From assembly GCF_019635155.1 (NCBI RefSeq), contig NZ_JAHBZY010000022.1:1-47365 (forward strand): DNA of 47,365 nt, written 5' to 3'. The notes beneath the pieces were generated by a model, which was not told the origin of the DNA, ran no database searches, and saw only the letters and a list, made by a program, of their open reading frames with translations. A program made the translations under genes and the position numbers. How positions within the stretch are numbered: position 1 is the stretch's first letter; each line of letters opens with the position of its first letter. The stretch comes from Nitrosomonas sp. (GTDB lineage: Bacteria; Pseudomonadota; Gammaproteobacteria; Burkholderiales; Nitrosomonadaceae). Shown here piece after piece: positions 10,770-19,187 of this stretch.

Positions 10770-11090
10770 ATGACGCAAAACTACAAACCTGCCTACCCGG
10801 CTGAGTTTCGCCAGCAGATGGTGGAATTGGTAGCATTAGGCAAATGCCCCAAGCAATTATCCAAGGAATTTGGTTGCCACTACACGTCGATACGAACCTG
10901 GTGTCGGGCAGCAGGTGTACCAATTAGATCAAGCCAGGCAATTGCTTTGGTTGCAACCTCGAGTGTTCCTGCCTTGAGCGCCATTGAGCGGCAGGAGCTG
11001 CTGGAATTGCGTAAGAAGCTCAAGCGTGTGGAGATGGAGCGTGACATATTGGCAAAGGCTACAGCCTGGTTTGCAAACAACAAAGATTGA
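10770..11090 (+). CDS. IS3-family transposase OrfA
   Basis: 106-residue DNA-binding subunit of an IS3-family transposase. The N-terminal helix-turn-helix (about residues 9-55, YPAEFRQQMVELVALGK then SKEFGCHYTSIRTW) recognises the IS ends. A leucine-rich coiled segment ELLELRKKLKRVEMERDILAKA follows in two overlapping halves and serves in multimerisation. It is preceded by AAGGAGAAG, a strong ribosome binding site. The frame ends with TGA overlapping the next frame by four bases, so the full OrfAB transposase probably comes from a -1 frameshift or coupled re-initiation. Confidence 0.93.
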   Translation: MTQNYKPAYPAEFRQQMVELVALGKCPKQLSKEFGCHYTSIRTWCRAAGVPIRSSQAIALVATSSVPALSAIERQELLELRKKLKRVEMERDILAKATAWFANNKD

Positions 11091-12016
11091 TTGGAAAGGT
11101 GTACCAACTCATCAAGGCAAACCGGGCACAATTTCCGGCTCGCATTTTATGTGAAACACTCGGTGTATCGCACAGCGGTTACTATGACTGGGCAAAACGC
11201 ACACCCAGCCGACGGGCCATTGCTAACTGCCGATTAATCGATCAGATCATGACGATATACCGAACAAGCGATTGTACGTATGGCCGCCCTCGCATTACCG
11301 TTGAATTGGCTGATCGTGAAATCAAAGTCAATCACAAGCGCGTAGGCAGGTTGATGCGTGAAGCAGGAATTAAAGGAGTAAGTCGCAGGCGCGGTTTTGT
11401 AATCACGACTCATCGGAATAAACGTGACCGCCCTGCACCGGATTTAGTGCAACGTCATTTCAAAGCAACTAGCATCAACCAACTATGGGTTGCGGACATG
11501 ACTTACATTCCTACCTGGACAGGGTTCTTGTATCTAGCCGTGGTCATTGATGTATTCAGCCGTAAAGTGGTGGGCTGGTCTTTCGGTGAAACCATGACAA
11601 CAAGCCTGGTGATCAATGCGTTGAACATGGCGTTAATCACCCGTAAACCGGGCAAAGTGATTCATCACAGCGATCAAGGTAGTCAATATACCAGCGTTGA
11701 GTTCGGCAAGCGATGCAAGGAAATGGGCGTGCATCCTTCGATGGGCAGTGTAGGTGATGCCTATGATAACGCAATGGTTGAGAGCTTTTTTGCTTCCCTG
11801 GAATGTGAGCTGATCGACAGGCGTTCCTGGAAAAACAAGACTGAAGCAAGGCTGGCCATATTCACCTGGATCGAATCCTGGTACAACCCCACTCGCAAAC
11901 ATTCCGGGCTGGGATATTTATCACCGAACAATTTTGAGAGGAAACTGAATGAGAATAATCAAATCGCGATAAACTTTAACCCGTTTTCACAAATCGAGAC
12001 TTTCTCGACTCCATGA
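11087..12016 (+). CDS. IS3-family transposase OrfB (DDE integrase domain)
   Basis: 309-residue catalytic part of the transposase. An HTH_21-like region (RAIANCRLIDQIMTIY, YGRPRITVEL) precedes an rve integrase core. The DDE residues are visible in WVADMTYIP, HHSDQGSQYTS and NAMVESFFASLE. The C-terminal WYNPTRKHSGLGYLSP is the usual family ending. The frame opens at a TTG that overlaps the OrfA stop, in the -1 frame, as expected for IS3 elements. The frame is intact and all catalytic residues are present, so the element could be active. Confidence 0.95.
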   Translation: MIGKVYQLIKANRAQFPARILCETLGVSHSGYYDWAKRTPSRRAIANCRLIDQIMTIYRTSDCTYGRPRITVELADREIKVNHKRVGRLMREAGIKGVSRRRGFVITTHRNKRDRPAPDLVQRHFKATSINQLWVADMTYIPTWTGFLYLAVVIDVFSRKVVGWSFGETMTTSLVINALNMALITRKPGKVIHHSDQGSQYTSVEFGKRCKEMGVHPSMGSVGDAYDNAMVESFFASLECELIDRRSWKNKTEARLAIFTWIESWYNPTRKHSGLGYLSPNNFERKLNENNQIAINFNPFSQIETFSTP

Positions 12017-12047
12017 AAAAACTGTCCGTCAAAATGAGACAACTCCA

Positions 12048-12583
12048 ACTCCAAACCTTTGCATGACAGCGGGTTTTTTATTGCACCACGCATTCAAATT
12101 GCGCGCTTCATTTTGCTACCTGCGATATTCATTAAAAGGTAATTCTCAGGGCTATCGTCGACTCATGCAGGAGTACATAAACGCCCTACCTGCTAAAGCA
12201 CATTTGTCTCTTTGTGACGATTGATAAGAAAAATCATCAGCCGCGCAGCCGGTTAGACCCAAAATAATGAATAGCAAAATTACACAATTTTTCACACGTA
12301 TTTTTTAACCTCGGCAAGATAAATCGCTGTCGTTTCTTAAAATAATCAGTTGCTATCTCACGAAACGTGATGCAAATATCCTAGCTCGATCATGACACGG
12401 ATGTATATTGGGGAATCACTTGTTTTATAGTAAGTAAAACCATTAGTTGCAAGGATTCTCAGTTCATTACAGCGTGTAAATTGATATCTCGATAGATAAC
12501 AAGGACTTTTCGAGACTATTTGACATTCCGGTATAAGACGTGTTTGAATATAGATACAGATTTCAAAATGGAGTGATTCAATA
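12048..12583. other. Intergenic region between the IS and the umuD-like gene
   Basis: About 540 bp with no convincing gene. A T-run after GACAGCGGG near 12068-12080 is terminator-like but lacks a strong stem. TTGACA near 12520 could be a -35 element for the gene that follows, but a matching -10 is not clear. I looked for a CTGT-N8-ACAG LexA box before 12584 and did not find one. Confidence 0.5.
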
Positions 12584-13201
12584 ATGTCAAATCGTGGCGG
12601 GAAACGAGAAAATGCGGGTAGGCCGCGCGGCCAAGGTAAATTTGGCGAGCCGACGATAATGATGCGCATACCGGAAAGCCAGACAGCAACGATAAAAAGT
12701 TTTCTGGAGGCTCTTCAACGCAAAAAAGCGAATAGTGAATGTGGCACTACAACCGGCAATATTGAAGAGAGTGATCTTTTCATTCCTGAGATTAGCGATC
12801 AGCCGGTGTTATTGCCGCTTTTTTCCACTAAAGTGGCGGCGGGACTTCCCAGCCCGGCAGATGATCATGTCGAAAGACGCCTGGATGTCAGCGAGTTCCT
12901 GATCGATCATGCTGCCTCGACTTTTTTTGTAACGATCAAGGGTGACTCGATGATCGATGTGGGTCTGCTGCCGGATGATAAAGTGGTAGTGGATCGTTCC
13001 AGGACGCCAGCTATGGGTGATATTGTACTTGCAGTGGTTGACCGCGAATTCACCATCAAAATCCTTGATTATGGTCCGAACAAGATGCCAAGATTGCTAC
13101 CAGCCAATTCATCAGGCGCTTACCGGCCGATTCACATACGTCCGGATATGCAGTTTGAGATTTTTGGCGTCGTCATAGGATCGTTCCGCCGCTTTAAATG
13201 A
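12584..13201 (+). CDS. UmuD-like S24 family protease
   Basis: LexA/UmuD-type self-cleaving serine protease of 205 residues. The N-terminus has a Gly/Arg-rich segment GGKRENAGRPRGQGKFGEPT and a short helix that could bind DNA. The S24 domain follows, with the cleavage site Ala86-Gly87 in KVAAGLPSP, catalytic Ser122 in GDSMIDVG and Lys159 in FTIKIL. All elements of RecA-stimulated cleavage are present. Long-tailed UmuD proteins of this kind usually sit before umuC, but no umuC is found here, so the partner may be elsewhere or the protein may work as a regulator. The ribosome binding site GGAG is about 9 bases upstream of the ATG. Confidence 0.85.
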   Translation: MSNRGGKRENAGRPRGQGKFGEPTIMMRIPESQTATIKSFLEALQRKKANSECGTTTGNIEESDLFIPEISDQPVLLPLFSTKVAAGLPSPADDHVERRLDVSEFLIDHAASTFFVTIKGDSMIDVGLLPDDKVVVDRSRTPAMGDIVLAVVDREFTIKILDYGPNKMPRLLPANSSGAYRPIHIRPDMQFEIFGVVIGSFRRFK

Positions 13202-13317
13202 GTCGACCGTCTTTCTTCAGCTCGGTTTGGAGAAAACAGCAATTGCAGTGCAACCTCGCAAATTGTCAGGTCTTGGAAGATAAATTTACAGAAGGTATTA
13301 AATGCATTGTATTAAAA

Positions 13318-14259
13318 ATGCAGAACCGCATGAAAAACTCGAATTTTATTGCAATATTTGGCAGAGCCAATCATAGCCGCAAAACGGCTGCAATCATTCT
13401 GTGGTTGGCAACGTTGCTCGTTGCTGCGTCTGGTTTTGCAGAAACAGACGATGTCACGAACCCAACTTTGGAAACGGCTGTTCCCTGTTCCGACGCATGG
13501 TATCGATTCATAGAGGAAAAAATGCCAACGAGTGACGGTCTAGGACACGGCCCGGATATCGGTTCGGACGAATGGCAGTCGGTGATCGAGTTCAAACTCG
13601 GTATCCGGGGCAATCCGGATGTTCCCGGACACGACGACGAGGCTTGGTGTCGTCATATCGATCAACTCATTCGAATCAACCACAATTCCTCAACCACTAA
13701 CGAAAACTCCGATCGGGAGTTGAAAGTAAGGGGCTCTTCATTTGCTTGTGACAAGACCAAGCCCGGCAGCATCGAAGCGATGATTTGCGATGACAAGGAA
13801 TTGTCGGCGCTCGACCGGAAGCTCGCGAATGTCTATGCCGCTACATCAAAAAAGGCAGTGAACCAATATCCGCCGGTTCTTAAAGCCGAACAAAGAGGCT
13901 GGATCAAGGGCCGCGACGAATGCTGGAAAACTGCCGACCGGCGTGAATGCGTCAGAAGCGAGTACGAGCGCCGTATTGTTGAACTGCAAGCCCTTTATCG
14001 ACTCGTTTCATACAATGGCCCGGTCTATTTCATTTGCAATGACAATCCCTCCAACGAGGTGATAGTGACATTCTTCCGGACAGATCCTCCGACTCTGATT
14101 GCCGAACACGGGGACAACATCTCGTTGATGTACTTGCAGCCGAGTGGTAGTGGAAGTAAATACCAGGGGCGCAATGAGATGTTCTGGGAACATCAAGGTC
14201 AGGCTTTGATTACTTGGGGTTATGAAGCCCCCGAAATGCGGTGTATCAAAAAACCGTAA
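13318..14259 (+). CDS. Secreted LprI-like and MliC-like lysozyme-inhibitor protein
   Basis: Predicted periplasmic protein of about 313 residues. A signal peptide with the hydrophobic stretch AAIILWLATLLVAASGFA ends near residue 41. An uncharacterised acidic region follows. Next is an LprI/DUF1311-like domain (about 143-226) with paired cysteines Cys144, Cys157, Cys202 and Cys211 and the pattern DKELSALDRKLANVYAA...EQRGWIKGRDECW. The C-terminal domain (about 235-312) resembles MliC lysozyme inhibitors, with VYFICND, EVIVTFF and ALITWGYEAPEMRC. Both families are known as lysozyme inhibitors or have been proposed as such. The start is uncertain: ATGs at 13318 and 13330 both give a signal peptide, and neither has a clear ribosome binding site. 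Confidence 0.75.
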   Translation: MQNRMKNSNFIAIFGRANHSRKTAAIILWLATLLVAASGFAETDDVTNPTLETAVPCSDAWYRFIEEKMPTSDGLGHGPDIGSDEWQSVIEFKLGIRGNPDVPGHDDEAWCRHIDQLIRINHNSSTTNENSDRELKVRGSSFACDKTKPGSIEAMICDDKELSALDRKLANVYAATSKKAVNQYPPVLKAEQRGWIKGRDECWKTADRRECVRSEYERRIVELQALYRLVSYNGPVYFICNDNPSNEVIVTFFRTDPPTLIAEHGDNISLMYLQPSGSGSKYQGRNEMFWEHQGQALITWGYEAPEMRCIKKP

Positions 14260-14295
14260 TTGACATTCAATCTTGTACAGCAAAGAAATTTTCAG

Positions 14296-14898
14296 TTATT
14301 CAATTATTGCTTTCCTAATCAGCGCAACCATTGAATCCGGCAATGCAATATGTCCATCCAATACGAATTGTTGTGCTTGAACAGTTATCTTGCTCCAGAT
14401 TTTACGAATGATATCGATCCATTTTTGCTCGGTGTATTCAGGATGTCCGTTTGCGAAATCAAGCAGGTAGTGCTCGAGGAAAACCAGCGTGGCGATGCTT
14501 TCCAATAGCTGGGTATCGGAGTTGGTTTTCAGCGATTTTTTACCGACGGTTTGCGCTACGCGCATAATGAATACCTCGTCATACCCGGCCTTTGCCAGTA
14601 AACCGGCCACGGTATCAGCATGAAATTGATTTAACGCGGCACGCCATTGGTGATAGCCCTTACGACCCATCGGATAATCGCTGCGCGGTGATTTCCAGCG
14701 CTGGATGTGCTGCGCGCGTACCGCCAGTTTCATCGCGTCATCGGCATCAGGTGCATAGCGCTCGAGCATGCCGGACATGCGATGCGAATACAGCAGTTCT
14801 TTCGGCCAATCCTCTCCTTCGCAAGTTTCCCGATTCGGGTCTTCGCGATTCGCCGCGTCAATCAGAGCGATTGCTTGGTTAAAACAGTGTTGAATCAT
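14296..14898 (-). CDS. DUF4202 family protein
   Basis: 200-residue soluble protein of the DUF4202 family, biochemical role not established. It opens with FNQAIALIDAANREDPN and contains KELLYSHRMSGMLERYAPDA, RAQHIQRWKSPRSDYPMG and GYHQWRAALNQFHAD. The spaced His and Asp residues resemble the metal-binding helices of HD-domain proteins, which is an inference. The start has the usual family N-terminus. It is divergent from the msrB gene. Confidence 0.8.
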   Translation of the reverse strand: MIQHCFNQAIALIDAANREDPNRETCEGEDWPKELLYSHRMSGMLERYAPDADDAMKLAVRAQHIQRWKSPRSDYPMGRKGYHQWRAALNQFHADTVAGLLAKAGYDEVFIMRVAQTVGKKSLKTNSDTQLLESIATLVFLEHYLLDFANGHPEYTEQKWIDIIRKIWSKITVQAQQFVLDGHIALPDSMVALIRKAIIE

Positions 14899-15078
14899 TG
14901 CGTTGGCCGGTTGTTGAGAATTGCCGCGAAAATGCTGCTGATGCCATTATAATGACAACGAACAAATCCATGCTGTTAGATCGAATCTAACGCGCAAACC
15001 AACCAGCGACATTTACCATGCCGTGGTACCGTTACTTGAACCGGTAATAACCATTTCCGGAAATTTGGAGAGGATTTC

Positions 15079-15597
15079 ATGAAACGACGCACCGTATTAC
15101 AAACGCTCGCCGTGGCAGCGGCATTGCCGCTGATTCCGGCTTGTTTTCGCGGCAACGTGATTGGCGAAGCCGCCAGTCCGATTACACCGCTTAACAAACC
15201 GCATGAAGAATGGCGCAAATTACTCTCGTCCAGGGCTTATGAAATCCTGTTTGAAGAAGCCACTGAGCGCCCGGAATCCAGTAATCTAGTGTATGAAGAC
15301 CGGGAAGGAACATTCATTTGCGCGGCTTGTTATTTGCCGTTATTCGATAGCGCACATAAATATGAAAGCTGGACCGGATGGCCCAGTTTTACCCAACCGA
15401 TTCCCGGTCATATCGCCACCAAGCTTGATTTCAAATTGATCAAACCGCGCACGGAATATCACTGCGTGCGCTGCGGCGGACATCAAGGCCATGTGTTTAA
15501 AGACGGCCCGCCGCCACGCGGTGAACGCTGGTGCAACAACGGTTATGCACTCAATTTCGTCTCCGGAGGCGAGCCGTTGCCTATGCTCAGAAGTTGA
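15079..15597 (+). CDS. msrB: Peptide methionine (R)-S-oxide reductase with export signal
   Basis: Reductase that repairs R-methionine sulfoxide in proteins. The 172-residue product has a twin-arginine start KRRTVLQTL, a hydrophobic stretch and the lipobox-like LIPAC with Cys22. It is therefore probably exported by Tat and may be lipid-anchored. The MsrB domain (about 42-168) shows zinc ligands Cys81/Cys84 (CAAC) and Cys129/Cys132 (CVRC), the SWTGWPSF motif and GHVFKDGPPP. The catalytic Cys152 is in RWCNNGYALNF, where most family members read RYCINS. The ribosome binding site GGAGAGG lies just upstream of the ATG. The likely role is repair of envelope proteins. Confidence 0.9.
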   Translation: MKRRTVLQTLAVAAALPLIPACFRGNVIGEAASPITPLNKPHEEWRKLLSSRAYEILFEEATERPESSNLVYEDREGTFICAACYLPLFDSAHKYESWTGWPSFTQPIPGHIATKLDFKLIKPRTEYHCVRCGGHQGHVFKDGPPPRGERWCNNGYALNFVSGGEPLPMLRS

Positions 15598-15613
15598 TCG
15601 TACGAATTGATGG

Positions 15614-16591
15614 TTATGAAAGTGAACGCAACCAGAATGCATCGCCATGCCGCTCGACTTCGGCAAACTCCGCGCCCTCCCAGATCGATGCGACTTTCGC
15701 GGCTAGCTCCGGCCGCCTGCTTACAGCCCATGCCGGCAAAATAATTTCCATACCGGCATGGCCACCGAGAAGAAACATGGCCAATAAATATTGTTCGTTG
15801 TAATACCGCGCTGCCCACTCCGGCGGATAATCATCCGGTAAAAAAATATCATGAAAGCCGATCACCACATTCGGCGGCAACACCGGCAGTAATTCCAGCA
15901 TCGCGACTGTCACATCGCTATTCTGGAACGCGCGATGCGAGCAGTCGATAAAACATATATCACCGGAACAGATACGAGCCTTCAACAAGGCACAGGTATC
16001 TTCCAGCGGAGCACGCAAAACCTCGTCACAAAGCCGGTCAATTTCAGCGCGCGGCGAGGGGTCGATCGAAATAATGCGAGTCGGCAAATTACCATCTATG
16101 ATCGCCTGTCTCACAAAACGGGTCGAATTACCGGACCCTACTTCCCAATAAACCGCCGGTCGACGTTCCCGCACCAACGCATACAAAGCGGCGCCATCCA
16201 ACCCCGGCAACCAACCATTAATCCAGCGGGGGTCGTCATGATCTTCCGGTGCTCGAACGGGAATATTGCGTAACGCTTCGCGATATCCCGCAATTGTTTC
16301 CAGGGTCAGGATGATGGATTTGTCGTTGCGATAAATAATCTTTTCCAAGATATCGTGCGCTGGCAACCCCCAAGCATTACCCCAACGCGCTCGCGGATGA
16401 ACCGCATAATCCAGCGATATTACCGTACCGGGCAGAGATGGCGGAGGTGACGGCAAATTCTGTGAAGCCGCGGAGATTATTCCATCCGCTTGAAGCTGCG
16501 CGGCAATACGCCGCGCAAGCGCATCCAATAAACGCCGGCCCAGTTTGACAACCGGTGCTTTAAACCAAGTCAGTAAATTTCCGGAAACCAT
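15614..16591 (-). CDS. Class I SAM-dependent methyltransferase-like protein
   Basis: 325-residue protein with a Rossmann-like methyltransferase core. Motif I YWEVGSGNSTRFVRQAI is near residue 150, followed by IISIDPSPRAEID, where the Asp would bind the ribose of SAM, then ICFIDCSHRAF and NVVIGFHDIFLPDDYP. This pattern matches the Methyltransf_24-type group often found with glycan or surface-polymer genes. The N-terminal 90 residues are a basic helix and Pro-rich linker of unknown role. The substrate cannot be told. It converges with msrB, with 16 bp between the stops. Confidence 0.65.
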   Translation of the reverse strand: MVSGNLLTWFKAPVVKLGRRLLDALARRIAAQLQADGIISAASQNLPSPPPSLPGTVISLDYAVHPRARWGNAWGLPAHDILEKIIYRNDKSIILTLETIAGYREALRNIPVRAPEDHDDPRWINGWLPGLDGAALYALVRERRPAVYWEVGSGNSTRFVRQAIIDGNLPTRIISIDPSPRAEIDRLCDEVLRAPLEDTCALLKARICSGDICFIDCSHRAFQNSDVTVAMLELLPVLPPNVVIGFHDIFLPDDYPPEWAARYYNEQYLLAMFLLGGHAGMEIILPAWAVSRRPELAAKVASIWEGAEFAEVERHGDAFWLRSLS

Positions 16592-16971
16592 AAGCAGTGA
16601 TGTAAGAAAAATTAAAGATGATACGCCGGGATTATGAGTGATCGTGTGTTTTTCCGGTTAAAGAATGCGCACAACCAGCGGAAAATGTACTGAATGCACC
16701 ATTCGATGTCAAACCGGTCAATACAATTAATTCACACCGCCTGTAAGTTTCTAAGCGCCGATCAGCACAGCAATTCTTCATGTGGTAATTAATCAGCGTA
16801 CCGATTCCTAGTACAAATGTACTAGAAAAACCGGTATAGTTGTGCCATTAAATCCGCACGAGCTTTGATATATAGTGCGGTAGCGCGCTTTCCTCAATAG
16901 AACGTTCAATCGATCATTATTTGGCATCACATTGAGCGTCGCGCTATATTTATTAGCAAGGAGATAGAACA
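16592..16971. other. Intergenic region upstream of the first PEP-CTERM gene
   Basis: About 380 bp with no gene. The main feature is the perfect palindrome at 16808-16825, described separately. I searched for a -24/-12 sigma-54 promoter, since some PEP-CTERM genes use one, and saw no good match. The ribosome binding site AAGGAGATAG precedes 16972. Confidence 0.5.
16808..16825. promoter_or_regulatory. Perfect palindrome, possible operator
   Basis: CTAGTACA and TGTACTAG are exact reverse complements separated by two bases (AA). The site lies 147 bp upstream of the PEP-CTERM start in otherwise unstructured DNA. Its size fits a dimeric regulator site. No T-run follows, so it is not a terminator. 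The regulator is unknown. Confidence 0.5.
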
Positions 16972-17586
16972 ATGAATTTAACCATAAAACGACATACTTC
17001 AACGCTGGCCGCATCGTTGCGTTGCGGCATTATCGGCGCTGCCGCGATGCTGGCTGTAAACAGCGCTCAAGCATTGGATTTTCAACTGGTATCACACATT
17101 GGCGACAATTATAGCTACACCCTAACCTATGGCCCGGACGACAACATGTGGTACGTGGAAAATGGAAATGTCCATGCAACTATTCAGCTTTCCGGTTTGT
17201 TTGGCGTTACCAGCGTATTCGGGCCGCTCGATAACGACTTTCCTTCCGGTCCGATCCACGATGGTCAATTGAACTGGACCGGATCGGTGCTATTCGGCGG
17301 AGCGGTGGTTCGTTTTACCATGCTGGACGAAGATGTCGGTACCGGTAACTTCTCGACTGAAAAGCATGTGCTTGGTTTCACACTGGTCGCACCCGGCACC
17401 AGCCCGATCGACAAGATTAGTCTCGATACCAATGGCTTCTACAACGGCCATACATTGGATGATCGCGACGTGCATACATTCATTTCCGGCCCGGGCATTC
17501 CGGCCATACCGGAACCCTCCACATACCTGATGCTGATGGCCGGATTATTCGGCATCGGCACCTGGATGCGGCAGCGCCAAGGTTAA
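16972..17586 (+). CDS. PEP-CTERM sorting-domain protein
   Basis: Exported protein of 204 residues. An N-terminal signal peptide (about 1-35, IIGAAAMLAVNSAQA) precedes a beta-rich body of unknown function with many Gly and Asn residues. The C-terminal PEP-CTERM signal reads IPEPSTYLMLMAGLFGIGTW followed by Arg-rich MRQRQG. Such tails are cut by exosortase and the proteins reach the surface or matrix in exopolysaccharide-producing bacteria. The start has a strong AAGGAGAT ribosome binding site. A terminator hairpin follows at 17607-17633. A second PEP-CTERM gene lies at 22369. No exosortase gene is in the window. Confidence 0.9.
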   Translation: MNLTIKRHTSTLAASLRCGIIGAAAMLAVNSAQALDFQLVSHIGDNYSYTLTYGPDDNMWYVENGNVHATIQLSGLFGVTSVFGPLDNDFPSGPIHDGQLNWTGSVLFGGAVVRFTMLDEDVGTGNFSTEKHVLGFTLVAPGTSPIDKISLDTNGFYNGHTLDDRDVHTFISGPGIPAIPEPSTYLMLMAGLFGIGTWMRQRQG

Positions 17587-17606
17587 GCAATCTTTACATA
17601 GAACGG

Positions 17607-17640
17607 TACCGCAACTATCGAATGGTTGCGGTATCAGTTT
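17607..17640 (+). terminator. Terminator after the first PEP-CTERM gene
   Basis: TACCGCAAC (17607-17615) pairs perfectly with GTTGCGGTA (17625-17633) across a 9-base loop, followed by TCAGTTTTAATT. It sits 21 bp after the stop codon. The T-run is short, so termination may be moderate. Confidence 0.7.
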
Positions 17641-17702
17641 TAATTCAAGCAACGTTCTGATTGCAAACGGGCGTCTTGCTTTCAACATTCCCCGGTTATT
17701 TG

Positions 17703-18977
17703 CTATAAAGCGATAAAGATGACATCGTTAACCGATAAGGCCGTCGATTGCAGCAGTACACCGGTAAACGTAATACTGGCGATATCGTCGACAAAATGCA
17801 CCACGACATCATCTCCGGCCGCTTCAATACTGGTAATGAATGGCGCCAATTGATCAAAATTATTAAGACCCAGTTGTGTATCAAAGGCGATCTTGTCCGT
17901 ACCCGGCACAAAATCCTGAAATTGATAATTCCCCACATTGGCAAGCCCGAAGATATCGAATCCATCGCCACCGATCAAGACATCGTTACCCAATTGCCCG
18001 ACCAGCGTATCGTTGCCATTGTTACCGGTTAAGATGTTATCACTGCTATTGCCAATCAATTTATCATCACTGGAACCGCCGATGGCGTTTTCAATCACCG
18101 TGTTCAGACCCAGTGACAAATTGTCTTGTGCGAGCTCATCTGCCGGTGTCAATCCGACGGAGCTCAGCGTACCGGGCGCTGCGACATTCAGATTCAAGAT
18201 AACCGGTGTATTGATGCTGGAAGCATCCAGTGTATCGATACCTGCGTCATCATAGATGGTCTGAACGAATTGACCGTCCTGGTCAGTCAATGTGTAGATA
18301 TCGTCGCCGGTATTCACCAGTTTTGCATTATATAAATACGACAGAGCCGCATAATCATAGGGAGCCAGATTGATACGCTCCAACCCTTGGCTCTGTGGTG
18401 TGTATGACATGATGCTATACAACTCGGAATCTTCCACACCCGTCAAATAAGGCCCTTCCGTCGTACCTGGATCATCAAGCGATGAAGTGGCGTTGTAATT
18501 GCCAGGATGCTTCAAACCAAGCGTATGACCGATTTCGTGAATCAAAGTCGAATAGGCATTGGTGCCTTTGGTGACATTTATCGTTTGTGCAATGTCCGCT
18601 TCATTATTGATATAGAGATCACCGGCGGTATCGCCGATCGAAGGATCCGGATAATAGGCATAACCGGCGGATTCTGTCTGCAAATTATTTCCCAAGCGAA
18701 TCTGACCATAGGATGACGCAGTATCTGCAACCTCGGTAAAAGTAAGATCAAAATGCGAAGCGATCGTCGTTAATATTTCACGCACCGCCGCTTTTTGATC
18801 GTCGGTCATCACGCTGAAATTATTGCCATCTTGCGCCGGATCGGCATAGCTCGGCAAAGCCGACATAAAACTATAAGTTACCGCAACCGTCGCGCCGCCC
18901 GGAACTGTAGGGTTCCACCGGATGTCGCTACCGGCAAGCACTGCATCAACGCGATAATCATTGGTAATACTTGGCAT
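17703..18977 (-). CDS. Serralysin-type M10 metalloprotease with RTX repeats
   Basis: Predicted secreted zinc metalloprotease of 424 residues. The catalytic domain has HEIGHTLGLKH with His147, Glu148, His151 and His157, and the Met-turn SIMSY at 188-192. A calcium-binding RTX region follows (about 310-360, NGNDTLVGQLGNDVLIGGDG), then a C-terminal beta domain ending in hydrophobic VNDVIFIAL, as usual for type I secretion signals. There is no N-terminal signal peptide, which fits type I export. The ATG at 18975-18977 is chosen because GGAGGAGAG lies just upstream. A longer reading to 19055 has no such support. No type I transporter genes are next to it. Confidence 0.9.
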   Translation of the reverse strand: MPSITNDYRVDAVLAGSDIRWNPTVPGGATVAVTYSFMSALPSYADPAQDGNNFSVMTDDQKAAVREILTTIASHFDLTFTEVADTASSYGQIRLGNNLQTESAGYAYYPDPSIGDTAGDLYINNEADIAQTINVTKGTNAYSTLIHEIGHTLGLKHPGNYNATSSLDDPGTTEGPYLTGVEDSELYSIMSYTPQSQGLERINLAPYDYAALSYLYNAKLVNTGDDIYTLTDQDGQFVQTIYDDAGIDTLDASSINTPVILNLNVAAPGTLSSVGLTPADELAQDNLSLGLNTVIENAIGGSSDDKLIGNSSDNILTGNNGNDTLVGQLGNDVLIGGDGFDIFGLANVGNYQFQDFVPGTDKIAFDTQLGLNNFDQLAPFITSIEAAGDDVVVHFVDDIASITFTGVLLQSTALSVNDVIFIAL

Positions 18978-19187
18978 ATTCTCTCCTCCGTAACAATCCA
19001 TCAATTCACTAGTCGATGCCGCATTGTAGTGTGTTCGCTTTCGAACCATACGCACTAATATCAGCGTCTTCCGGGTGTTATTTAGTGATTTGGGTTGTTT
19101 GCGCGAAGAACAATTTTAATCGATAAAATCCTTTCAAATAAAACATCGAATGGAACGAACCGGTTTAATTATCCACGTAATAGCGTA

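Larger units (their letters stand above)
10716..12047 (+). mobile_element. IS3-family insertion sequence
   Basis: About 1.33 kb element with two overlapping transposase frames, bounded by imperfect terminal inverted repeats. The left end reads GGAGTTGCCCCCTTTAAACG followed by GACA (10717-10740). The right end (12023-12046) matches it at 19 of 24 positions when reverse-complemented. The outermost bases TGG...CCA fit the TG...CA ends of the family. No clear target duplication is visible (ATT on the left, ACT on the right), and the right end is followed by a repeat of ACTCCA. The insertion may therefore be old or its flanks rearranged. Confidence 0.9.

Noticed and set aside
12360-12583. LexA box upstream of the umuD-like gene
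   Set aside because: No CTGT-N8-ACAG arrangement was found; only isolated ACAG half-sites.
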